Below are positions 1-5,340 of a DNA stretch of 5,551 nucleotides, one piece after another (the first letter of the stretch is position 1; each line of letters opens with the position of its first letter). Location: assembly GCA_003240775.1 (NCBI GenBank), contig QFNI01000103.1:1-5551 (forward strand), in the 5' to 3' direction. This DNA is from Mesorhizobium amorphae. Its GTDB lineage: Bacteria; Pseudomonadota; Alphaproteobacteria; Rhizobiales; Rhizobiaceae. Both the position numbers and the translations under genes were made by a program. The notes below the pieces were generated by a model. That model searched no databases and was not told where the DNA came from. It saw only the letters and a program-made list of their open reading frames with translations.

Positions 1-317
1 AGACGGTGGAAGCGGAAGCCGCCCACGGCACGGTCACGCGCCACTATCGCCAGCACCAGAAGGGCCAGGAGACGTCGACCAACTCGATCGCCTCCATCTT
101 CGCCTGGACGCGCGGCCTCGCGCACCGCGCCAAGCTCGACGACAATGCCGAGTTGAAGCGCTTCGCCGACACGCTGGAACGCGTCTGCATCGAGACCGTG
201 GAATCGGGCTTCATGACCAAGGACCTCTCGCTCCTGATCGGCCCCGACCAGCCCTGGCTCTCGACCACGGGCTTCCTCGACAAGATCGACGAGAACCTCC
301 AGAAGGCGATGGGCTGA
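1..317 (+). CDS. icd: NADP-dependent isocitrate dehydrogenase, C-terminal part (5' end outside window)
   Basis: Oxidative decarboxylation of isocitrate to 2-oxoglutarate with reduction of NADP+, a cytosolic TCA-cycle step. Only about the last 104 residues are present; the first full codon is at 3-5 and the stop is TGA at 315-317. The visible part carries the cofactor-binding block EAAHGTVTRHYRQHQKG followed by ETSTNSIASIFAWTRGLAHR. This is the hallmark of the homodimeric eukaryote-like IDH family (as in human IDH1/IDH2 and many alphaproteobacteria), not the E. coli-type enzyme; in that family the Arg-His after GTVT contact the 2'-phosphate of NADP. The C-terminal ESGFMTKDLSLLIGP segment and the short helical tail also fit, and the family is usually about 400 residues, so roughly a quarter is seen. 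NSIAS replaces the more common NPIAS, a minor change. Family identity is very secure; the symbol follows the usual name. Confidence 0.97.
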   Translation, partial: TVEAEAAHGTVTRHYRQHQKGQETSTNSIASIFAWTRGLAHRAKLDDNAELKRFADTLERVCIETVESGFMTKDLSLLIGPDQPWLSTTGFLDKIDENLQKAMG

Positions 318-328
318 CGAGGGCTTTC

Positions 329-359
329 CGGCAGGCGCCGACACGCGCTGCGCCTGCCG
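329..359 (+). terminator. Strong stem-loop after icd, terminator-like but lacking a T-run
   Basis: A perfect 10-bp G+C-rich stem (CGGCAGGCGC at 329-338 with GCGCCTGCCG at 350-359) encloses an 11-nt loop. It begins 12 bases after the icd stop codon and ends 14 bases before the GST ribosome binding site. No T-run follows (the next bases are cccgtgcatag), so it is not a canonical intrinsic terminator. It may be a rho-assisted terminator, a 3'-end stabilising hairpin for icd mRNA, or a processing site in an icd-GST transcript. The structure is certain from the sequence; the function is inferred. Confidence 0.45.
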
Positions 360-387
360 CCCGTGCATAGCCCGAGGAACTGACGTC

Positions 388-1014
388 ATGGCCGAGGAAC
401 TCGTCTTCTACACCAATCCCATGTCGCGCGGCAGGATCGCGCGCTGGATGCTGGAAGAGGTGGGCGCGCCCTACCGCACAGAGTTGCTCGGCTTCGGGCC
501 GTCCATGAAGGGCACCGCCTACAAGGCGCTGAACCCGATGGGCAAGGTGCCGACCGTGGTGCATCGCGGCGCGGTGGTGACCGAATGCGCCGCGATCTGC
601 GCCTATCTGGCCGACGCCTTCCCGGAGAAGAACCTCGCGCCGCCCGTCGACGACCGCGCCGACTACTACCGCTGGATGTTCTTCGCCGCTGGCCCGCTGG
701 AAGCCGCCATATCCAACCGGGCGCTGGGATTCGAGGTGCCTTCCGACAAGGAGGGCATGATCGGCTATGGCAGCTTCGGCCTGGTGATGGATGCGCTGGA
801 AGCCGCGCTCGCGGACAAGGAATATATCGCGGCCGGCCGGTTCACTGCAGCCGATGTCTATGTCGGCTCGCATGTCGGCTGGGGGCTGCAATTCGGCTCG
901 ATCGAGAAGCGCCCGGCATTTGTCGCCTATCACGGGCGGCTCAAGGAGCGGCCCGCCTTCCGCCGCGCCACAGCGCTGGACGACGCCGCGATGGGCGCTG
1001 TGCCGAAGGCCTGA
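388..1014 (+). CDS. Glutathione S-transferase family protein
   Basis: 208-residue cytosolic protein of the soluble GST superfamily, whose members conjugate or reduce electrophiles with glutathione; the substrate cannot be told. Residues 1-77 form the thioredoxin-like domain: the opening strand LVFYTNPMSRGRIARWMLEE places Ser13 where Ser/Cys/Tyr-type GSTs carry the glutathione-activating residue, NPMGKVPTVV holds the cis-proline (Pro55), and Glu66-Cys67 sit where Glu-Ser usually binds the gamma-glutamyl group. The all-helical C-terminal domain (about 90-200) carries the conserved N-capping pattern FTAADV (Thr153, Asp156). Length is normal for the family. The ATG is preceded by GAGGAA at 374-379 with 8-nt spacing, which supports this start. 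It lies 70 bp downstream of icd in the same direction, so co-transcription is possible, but a strong hairpin intervenes. The fold call is secure; the subclass is open. Confidence 0.93.
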   Translation: MAEELVFYTNPMSRGRIARWMLEEVGAPYRTELLGFGPSMKGTAYKALNPMGKVPTVVHRGAVVTECAAICAYLADAFPEKNLAPPVDDRADYYRWMFFAAGPLEAAISNRALGFEVPSDKEGMIGYGSFGLVMDALEAALADKEYIAAGRFTAADVYVGSHVGWGLQFGSIEKRPAFVAYHGRLKERPAFRRATALDDAAMGAVPKA

Positions 1015-1026
1015 GGATCCTCAGGC
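1009..1026. repeat. 18-bp perfect palindrome holding two opposed stop codons
   Basis: GCCTGAGGATCCTCAGGC reads the same on both strands. The GST stop (TGA 1012-1014) and the stop of the opposing minus-strand frame (TGA on the complement of 1021-1023) lie symmetrically in it, each preceded by an Ala codon GCC and separated by GGATCC. In RNA it could form only a short stem with almost no loop, so it is a weak candidate for a bidirectional terminator and has no T-run. It could instead be a protein-binding palindrome or a relic of how the neighbouring segment was joined. The palindrome is a direct observation; any role is a guess. Confidence 0.6.
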
Positions 1027-1274
1027 GAAGCGAGGCAGCCACAGCGAGACGATCCACAGCCGCGAGGTCCGCCAGACGGTGGAGGCGAGCACCGCAAGCG
1101 GCACCAGGACAACGTCTGAAAGAAGGCCAGCTCGGTCCTGCAGGCGCGTTCCAGGTCGCGCCAGTCTTAGGCAGCAGTGTCGATGCCCGAAAGCCCGGTG
1201 ACGATGCGGGTCTGAAACGCGGTCGCCGCGCGGGCGGTGGGCGCTTTCCCGTCTCGCGCCGAACTGCCCGACAT
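1021..1274 (-). pseudogene. Possible decayed minus-strand gene, family not recognised
   Basis: No intact gene fits this stretch, but two minus-strand frames look protein-like in succession. From an ATG at 1274-1272 one frame reads MSGSSARDGKAPTARAATAF, continuing with QTRIVTGLSGIDTAA, then meets TAA at 1169-1167. The same frame resumes with DWRDLERACRTELAFFQ, after which the plausible sequence moves to the adjacent frame (about 1110-1105) and continues LLSDVVLVPLAVLASTVWRT, ending in WIVSLWLPRFA and TGA at 1023-1021. A gene converging on the GST gene with one nonsense change and one frameshift would explain this. The upstream ribosome binding site is poor. I do not recognise the family; the hydrophobic and aromatic C-terminus hints at membrane association. 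It could equally be chance reading frames in GC-rich DNA. Confidence 0.28.
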
Positions 1275-1410
1275 CCATCAGCTATGTGTTTCGCCTGACC
1301 CCGCACTTTGCGCGCGAGCGTGCATCGGGCGGCGAACTCCAGCCAAAAACATGGAAACCAAACCGCGTTTGAAGGGTTTGGACGCCGTGCAATGCAATGG
1401 AGACACCCGA
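1275..1410 (+). promoter_or_regulatory. Leader of the PRC-barrel gene with a small hairpin
   Basis: This stretch holds no gene and must contain the promoter or leader of the exported PRC-barrel protein. Less GC-rich DNA appears at 1340-1380. A 7-bp inverted repeat (CCAAACC at 1358-1364 with GGTTTGG at 1375-1381) with a 10-nt loop lies 18 bases before the ribosome binding site GGAGA (1399-1403, 7 nt from the ATG). I could not find a convincing -35/-10 pair. The hairpin is visible; a regulatory role is speculative. Confidence 0.3.
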
Positions 1411-1779
1411 ATGCCCCTTTCCCGTATCCTTCTCGCCGCCGGTTTCGCTGCCGCCATGGGCGGTTCCGCGCTCGCCCAGAACGCAGCCCTGGTGGAGCTT
1501 GAGGACAACTTCGTCGTGCAGCCCTGGAACGTGAGCGTGGACGCGCTCGAAGACGCCGACGTGTTCGGCCCCGGCGGCGCCAAGATCGGCGAAGTGGACG
1601 AGGTGCTGGGCACCGACGCCGCGACCCCCACGGCGCTGGTCGTCGACTTCGAGGACAACAGCAATTACGGCCGCGACGACCGCGTGATCCCGCTCGACCA
1701 GTTCGGCTGGGCCGAGAACAAGATCACGCTGACCACCAATCCCGGCGACATCAGCAACTTCCCCGTTCACACCGACTGA
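1411..1779 (+). CDS. Secreted PRC-barrel domain protein
   Basis: 122-residue precursor, probably periplasmic. The N-terminus MPLSRILLAAGFAAAMGGSA is a classic Sec signal peptide: a short positive end, a hydrophobic core of about residues 6-17, and an AxA-like site before Gln23 (ALA|Q). The mature part, about 100 residues and strongly acidic, carries a PRC-barrel-like pattern at about residues 37-110: DVFGPGGAKIGEVDEVLG, then a strand TALVVDFED, the RVIPLDQF motif typical of the fold, and a final KITLTT strand. PRC-barrels are small beta-barrels found in RimM and the photosynthetic reaction-centre H subunit; exported alphaproteobacterial versions are common, with largely undefined roles. The ATG at 1411 was chosen over in-frame upstream codons because it begins the signal peptide and follows GGAGA (1399-1403). 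The gene looks monocistronic, with its own terminator 26 bp after the stop. Confidence 0.88.
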   Translation: MPLSRILLAAGFAAAMGGSALAQNAALVELEDNFVVQPWNVSVDALEDADVFGPGGAKIGEVDEVLGTDAATPTALVVDFEDNSNYGRDDRVIPLDQFGWAENKITLTTNPGDISNFPVHTD

Positions 1780-1804
1780 TCGGCCCAAGAACCCGATCGA
1801 GCCG

Positions 1805-1832
1805 AAGGGAGGGGCATCACCCCTCCCTTTTT
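1805..1832 (+). terminator. Intrinsic terminator of the PRC-barrel gene
   Basis: A perfect 10-bp stem AAGGGAGGGG (1805-1814) / CCCCTCCCTT (1820-1829) with a 5-nt CATCA loop runs straight into five Ts (1828-1832). It ends 6 bases before the end of convergent alaS (1839). On the minus strand the same hairpin is followed by CGGCTCG rather than Ts, so it mainly serves the + strand, though it may also help stop alaS transcripts. A second weaker stem, GATCGG/CCGATC (1778-1783 and 1793-1798), overlaps the PRC-barrel stop codon. Confidence 0.92.
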
Positions 1833-1838
1833 CGTGTC

Positions 1839-4505
1839 TCAGCCGGCGATGAGGGCGCGCACAGCCGCAATCGCATCCGCGCCCTTGGCGCCGTCCGGCC
1901 CGCCCGCCTGCGCCATGTCGGGACGGCCGCCGCCGCCCTGCCCGCCAAGGGCCGCAGACGCCGCGCGCACCAGATCGACCGCGCTGAAACGCGCCACGAG
2001 ATCGTCGGTCACGCCGACCACCACGCTGCCCTTGCCGTCTTCGGTCTGGCCGACGAACACGGCCACGCCCGAGCCGAGCTGCTTCTTGCCCGCATCCGCC
2101 AGCGCCTTGAGGTCCTTGGGCGACACGCCGCTGACGGCCTTGCCGAGGAATGCCACCCCGCCCACATCCTCGTGGACGCTTTCTGCGCCGGCGGCATTCG
2201 AGCCGCCGCCCATGGCGAGCTGGCGGCGCGCTTCGGAAAGCTCGCGCTCCAGCCGGCGGCGCTCCTCGATCAGGCTTTCCACGCGCGCCGGCACATCGGC
2301 GGGCGCCACCTTGAGAAGGGCTGCGGTCGCCTTCAGCTTCTTGTCCTGCTCGTCGAGATGGCGGCGCGCGGCCTCGCCCGTCAGCGCCTCGATGCGGCGC
2401 ACGCCCGAAGCCACCGCGCTGTCGGACAACACCCGCACCAAGCCGATGTCGCCGGTCGAGCCCACATGGGTTCCGCCGCAAAGCTCGATCGAATAGGGCT
2501 TGCCCGCTTTCTCGCCTTCGGTCGCCCGGCCCATTGAGACCACGCGCACCTCGTCGCCGTATTTCTCGCCGAACAGCGCCATGGCGCCTTCCGCCACCGC
2601 GTCCTCGGGCGTCATCAGGCGCGTCGAAACGGGCGCGTTCTGGGCGACCACGGCATTCGCCATCTTCTCCACGGTCTCGAGCTCGTCGGCGCTGATCGGC
2701 TTCTGGTGGGAGAAGTCGAAGCGCAGCCGCTCGGGCGCGACCAGCGAGCCCTTCTGGGCGACATGGCTGCCCAGCACCTCGCGCAGCGCCTCGTGCAGGA
2801 GGTGGGTCGCGGAGTGGTTGGAGCGCAGCCGCGCGCGCCGCGCATGGTCGACTTCGAGCTCCACGGCCGCGCCCAAGCGCACCGTGCCCTCGGACACCGT
2901 GCCCAGATGCACGAAGAGGCCGTCGGCCTTTTTCTGCGTTTCCGACACGGCAAACACGAAGCCATCGCCGCGGATCGTGCCGCGGTCGCCCTGCTGGCCG
3001 CCGGATTCGCCGTAGAACGGCGTCTGGTTGACGATGAGGGCGGCTTGCGTGCCCGCTTCGGCCGCATCCAGCTCGGCGCCGTCGCGCACGAGCGCCGTCA
3101 CCACGCCCTCGGCCTTTTCGGTGTCGTAGCCCAGGAACTCGGTCGCGCCGAGCTTCTCGCGCAGCCCGAACCAGACGGTTTCGGTCGCAGCCTCCCCCGA
3201 GCCCGCCCAATGGGAGCGCGCCTCGGCCTTCTGGCGCTCCATCGCCCCGTCGAAGCCGGGCAGGTCCACCGTGATGCCGCGCTGGCGCAGCGCGTCCTGG
3301 GTGAGGTCGAGCGGGAAGCCGTAGGTGTCGTAGAGGCGGAAGGCGGTCTCGCCCGAAAGCTGGCCGCCCTCGCCCATGTCCTTTGTCGCGTCCTCGAGCA
3401 GGCCGAGGCCCCGCGCGAGCGTCTTGCGGAAGCGCGTTTCCTCGAGCTTCAGCGTTTCCTCGATCAGGGGCTGGCCGCGCACCAGTTCGGGATAGGCCTG
3501 GCCCATCTCGCGGATCAGCGCGGGCACGAGCTTGAACATCACGGGTTCCTGCGCGCCGAGCAACTGCAGGTGGCGCATGGCGCGGCGCATGATGCGGCGC
3601 AGCACATAGCCGCGGCCCTCGTTGGAAGGCAGCACGCCGTCGGCGATCAGGAAGGAGGAGGCGCGCAGGTGGTCGGCGATCACGCGATGGCTCGCGCGCG
3701 CCTTGCCTTCGGCGGGAACGTTCAGCAGGTCTTCGGAGGCGCGGATCAGCGCGCGGAAGAGATCGATGTCGTAGTTGTCGTGCTCGCCCTGGAGAACGGC
3801 GGCGATCCGCTCCAGGCCCATGCCGGTGTCGATCGAGGGGCGCGGCAGGGCCACGCGCTCTTCCTTCGACAATTGCTCGAACTGCATGAACACGAGATTC
3901 CAGATCTCGATGAAGCGGTCGCCGTCCTCGTCGGGCGATCCCGGCGGCCCGCCGGGGATGCCCTCGCCGTGGTCGTAGAAGATCTCCGAGCACGGGCCGC
4001 AGGGGCCGGTGTCGCCCATCGCCCAGAAGTTGTCGGATGTCGCGATGCGGATGATGCGCTCTTCGGGGAGGCCTGCGATCTTCTTCCAGAACGAGGCCGC
4101 CTCGTCGTCGGTGTGGTAGACGGTGACGAGCAGGCGCTTGGCGTCGAGGCCGAATTCCTTCGTGATCAGGTTCCAGGCCAGCTCGATCGCGCGCTCCTTG
4201 AAGTAGTCGCCGAAGGAGAAGTTGCCGAGCATCTCGAAGAAGGTGTGGTGGCGCGCAGTGTAGCCGACATTGTCGAGGTCGTTGTGCTTGCCGCCCGCGC
4301 GCACGCATTTCTGCGAGGTGGCCGCGCGCGAATAGGGCCGCGTCTCGAGCCCCGTGAAGACGTTCTTGAACTGCACCATGCCGGCATTGGTGAACATCAA
4401 GGTGGGATCGTTGCGCGGCACGAGCGGCGAGGACGCCACGACCTCGTGGCCGTTCTTCTTGAAGTAGTCGAGGAACCCCGACCGGATGTCGTTGACGCCG
4501 CTCAT
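1839..4505 (-). CDS. alaS: Alanyl-tRNA synthetase
   Basis: Cytosolic class II synthetase that activates alanine, charges tRNA-Ala and edits Ser/Gly mischarging. The 888-residue length is close to the usual 870-890. Domains in order: the catalytic core with motif 2 (about 66-103, KCVRAGGKHNDLDNVGYTAR then FFEMLGNFSFGDYF), the GDTGPCGPCSEI loop (164-175) and motif 3 (SIDTGMGLERI, 224-234); the helical tRNA-recognition region (about 240-455); the editing domain with zinc ligands His564 and His568 (HSATH) plus Cys676 and His680 (CGGTH); a charged coiled-coil linker (about 711-765); and C-Ala with the GGQGGGGRPDMAQAGG motif (854-869). All key residues are intact. The frame stays open upstream to 4724, but family homology begins at MSGVNDIRSGFLDYF, so 4505 is the start; the RBS (GAG at 4512-4510, inside GAGAAGC) is weak. 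It converges on the PRC-barrel gene. Confidence 0.98.
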   Translation of the reverse strand: MSGVNDIRSGFLDYFKKNGHEVVASSPLVPRNDPTLMFTNAGMVQFKNVFTGLETRPYSRAATSQKCVRAGGKHNDLDNVGYTARHHTFFEMLGNFSFGDYFKERAIELAWNLITKEFGLDAKRLLVTVYHTDDEAASFWKKIAGLPEERIIRIATSDNFWAMGDTGPCGPCSEIFYDHGEGIPGGPPGSPDEDGDRFIEIWNLVFMQFEQLSKEERVALPRPSIDTGMGLERIAAVLQGEHDNYDIDLFRALIRASEDLLNVPAEGKARASHRVIADHLRASSFLIADGVLPSNEGRGYVLRRIMRRAMRHLQLLGAQEPVMFKLVPALIREMGQAYPELVRGQPLIEETLKLEETRFRKTLARGLGLLEDATKDMGEGGQLSGETAFRLYDTYGFPLDLTQDALRQRGITVDLPGFDGAMERQKAEARSHWAGSGEAATETVWFGLREKLGATEFLGYDTEKAEGVVTALVRDGAELDAAEAGTQAALIVNQTPFYGESGGQQGDRGTIRGDGFVFAVSETQKKADGLFVHLGTVSEGTVRLGAAVELEVDHARRARLRSNHSATHLLHEALREVLGSHVAQKGSLVAPERLRFDFSHQKPISADELETVEKMANAVVAQNAPVSTRLMTPEDAVAEGAMALFGEKYGDEVRVVSMGRATEGEKAGKPYSIELCGGTHVGSTGDIGLVRVLSDSAVASGVRRIEALTGEAARRHLDEQDKKLKATAALLKVAPADVPARVESLIEERRRLERELSEARRQLAMGGGSNAAGAESVHEDVGGVAFLGKAVSGVSPKDLKALADAGKKQLGSGVAVFVGQTEDGKGSVVVGVTDDLVARFSAVDLVRAASAALGGQGGGGRPDMAQAGGPDGAKGADAIAAVRALIAG

Positions 4506-4533
4506 GCTTCTCGTTCGCTCGTGATCGTGGGCA

Positions 4534-4555
4534 GGGGCGCTGGCCGCGCGGCCCC
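4534..4555 (-). promoter_or_regulatory. GC-rich structured leader just upstream of alaS
   Basis: About 30-50 bases before the alaS ATG the DNA holds GGGGC (4534-4538) opposite GCCCC (4551-4555), and inside it the 12-bp palindrome GGCCGCGCGGCC (4542-4553). These would make alternative hairpins in the alaS mRNA leader and could modulate translation behind a weak ribosome binding site. Such structures also arise by chance in GC-rich DNA, so a regulatory role is only a possibility. Confidence 0.25.
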
Positions 4556-4580
4556 GCGGTGGTTCTCGCTGTGCCGGACC

Positions 4581-4608
4581 TTTATCCGCAGGACATGCCC
4601 GCTGTCCA
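4581..4608 (-). promoter_or_regulatory. Candidate alaS promoter (sigma70-like)
   Basis: On the minus strand TGGACA (4608-4603) matches the -35 consensus TTGACA at five of six bases, and GATAAA (4586-4581) matches TATAAT at four of six, with a 16-bp spacer. This would start the alaS transcript near 4575-4570 and give a leader of about 70 nt. An inverted repeat overlaps the -35. A weaker alternative (TTGTCG at 4813-4808, TGAAAT at 4790-4785, 17-bp spacer) lies further upstream. Alphaproteobacterial promoters are often degenerate, so this is a reasonable but unproven call. Confidence 0.4.
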
Positions 4609-4619
4609 GAAAGCGGGCA
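4591..4619. repeat. Overlapping inverted repeats on the alaS -35 region
   Basis: TGCCCGCT (4596-4603) and AGCGGGCA (4612-4619) form a perfect 8-bp inverted repeat with an 8-nt gap. GGACA (4591-4595) and TGTCC (4603-4607) form a second, 5-bp repeat that shares bases with the first, so the two hairpins exclude each other. Both overlap the candidate -35 TGGACA. This is the layout expected of an operator, or of an attenuator if transcription starts further upstream. The repeats are seen directly; the function is inferred. Confidence 0.4.
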
Positions 4620-5080
4620 GTGAGCCGGGGGCTCATCACCCAGCCACGCCGCCCGCGCCCACCGGAGATGCAGCACCGACTTTCCCATCCGCCTCGGCTC
4701 ATGACCCGCGATCCCGCAGGGCAAGTGTTGCGATAGACGTTTGCCGTCATCCGCCAGGCAGCTTTGTCCGCTCGTGTTGACGCGATTTCAAATCTCCGAC
4801 TGCGAAGCGACAACACGAATTCAGACGGCAAGGACGATCAAGCACGGCTGGCGCCGAGGCGCTGGCTGGGTCGTGAATGGAGCCGCTTGCGCTGGGAAAT
4901 GCATCGCCGCGAGCCATTTCCATCCAGAAGAGCGCAAACGAGCACCGTGCGGGATGCTTCCGTGCGACAGGTTCAGCGCGCTTGGCTTGACATCGAGATG
5001 TTGCTGCCAGACACCCAGGCCACTCGCTCGGCATGATTATTTTTGCCTAAGCACGATGCACACCTAGAGGGGAACTTCAC
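4620..5080. other. Intergenic region with no recognisable gene
   Basis: Between the alaS promoter region and the Hint gene, frames up to about 100 codons occur on both strands, but none looks like a protein family, has a good ribosome binding site or shows domain motifs. I see no tRNA, small-RNA hairpin with T-run, or mobile-element end. A perfect TTGACA stands at 4987-4992 on the + strand but no -10 follows at 16-18 bp. From about 5032 the sequence turns AT-rich (gattattttt) and leads into the strong ribosome binding site AGAGGGGAA (5066-5074) of the next gene, so the Hint promoter probably lies around 5000-5060. Confidence 0.55.
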
Positions 5081-5340
5081 ATGGCGACATATACTTATTT
5101 TAACGCAAATAATCTTTTTTATGACTCTTCAACAAATAGCTACATCGTCGCTGGTCTCGCTGGCCAAGACGAAGAAATGGATTTGACAGATAATGAACCA
5201 GATACTTCTTTTGAAGTAGGGGATATGGTCACAAACTTTTTCGAATCGTACTACTATCATGGATTTAGTGGGAATGGGGTTATCGTAGGGGATCATCCAA
5301 ATCCAAGCCTTGCGAACACGTTGTATTATTTCACTAGCGG
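5032..5340. other. Low-G+C island spanning the Hint leader and N-terminal module
   Basis: From about 5032 the sequence becomes AT-rich and stays so until about 5335. I count 103 G+C in 260 bases for 5081-5340, against 136 in 211 for 5341-5551 and about two thirds in a sampled stretch of alaS. The island covers the gene's leader and residues 1-87 and stops inside the gene, about 18 codons before Cys106 of the Hint module. This is what a transferred or exchanged N-terminal module would leave. No repeat or mobile-element end is visible at either edge. Confidence 0.6.

Noticed and set aside
211..933. A 240-codon minus-strand frame across the icd end and the GST gene
   Set aside because: Arg/His/Gly-rich with no domain signature; it is antisense to two well-supported genes.
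1282..4308. A 1008-codon open frame on the minus strand overlapping most of alaS in another frame
   Set aside because: It reads as Arg/Gly/Ala-rich sequence without any domain and is the off-frame shadow of alaS in GC-rich DNA; the alaS frame has all family motifs.
4506..4724. An N-terminal extension of AlaRS from the upstream in-frame ATG at 4724
   Set aside because: The 73 extra residues are unlike any AlaRS N-terminus and would run through the candidate promoter; homology begins at the ATG at 4505.
2706..4736. A 676-codon open frame on the + strand antisense to alaS
   Set aside because: Antisense shadow with no recognisable motif, no sensible ribosome binding site and composition typical of mirrored GC-rich codons.
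4502..4831. A 109-codon minus-strand frame whose TGA overlaps the alaS ATG, as a translationally coupled leader protein
   Set aside because: The sequence is low-quality (Arg/Ser/Pro-rich, no motif), it would start upstream of the best promoter, and it shows no run of Ala codons expected of an alanine attenuator peptide.
4987..4992. Perfect TTGACA as the -35 of the Hint gene
   Set aside because: No -10-like hexamer occurs 16-18 bp downstream (the bases there are gacacc or similar), and the AT-rich gattat is too far away.
4982..5004. Possible sigma-54 promoter (TTGGC ... TTGC)
   Set aside because: The GG and GC elements are about 18 bases apart, not the required spacing of about 10, so it does not fit.
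4747..5067. Three overlapping frames of 90-108 codons in the alaS-Hint gap
   Set aside because: None has a ribosome binding site or family-like sequence, and they conflict with one another; treated as chance frames.
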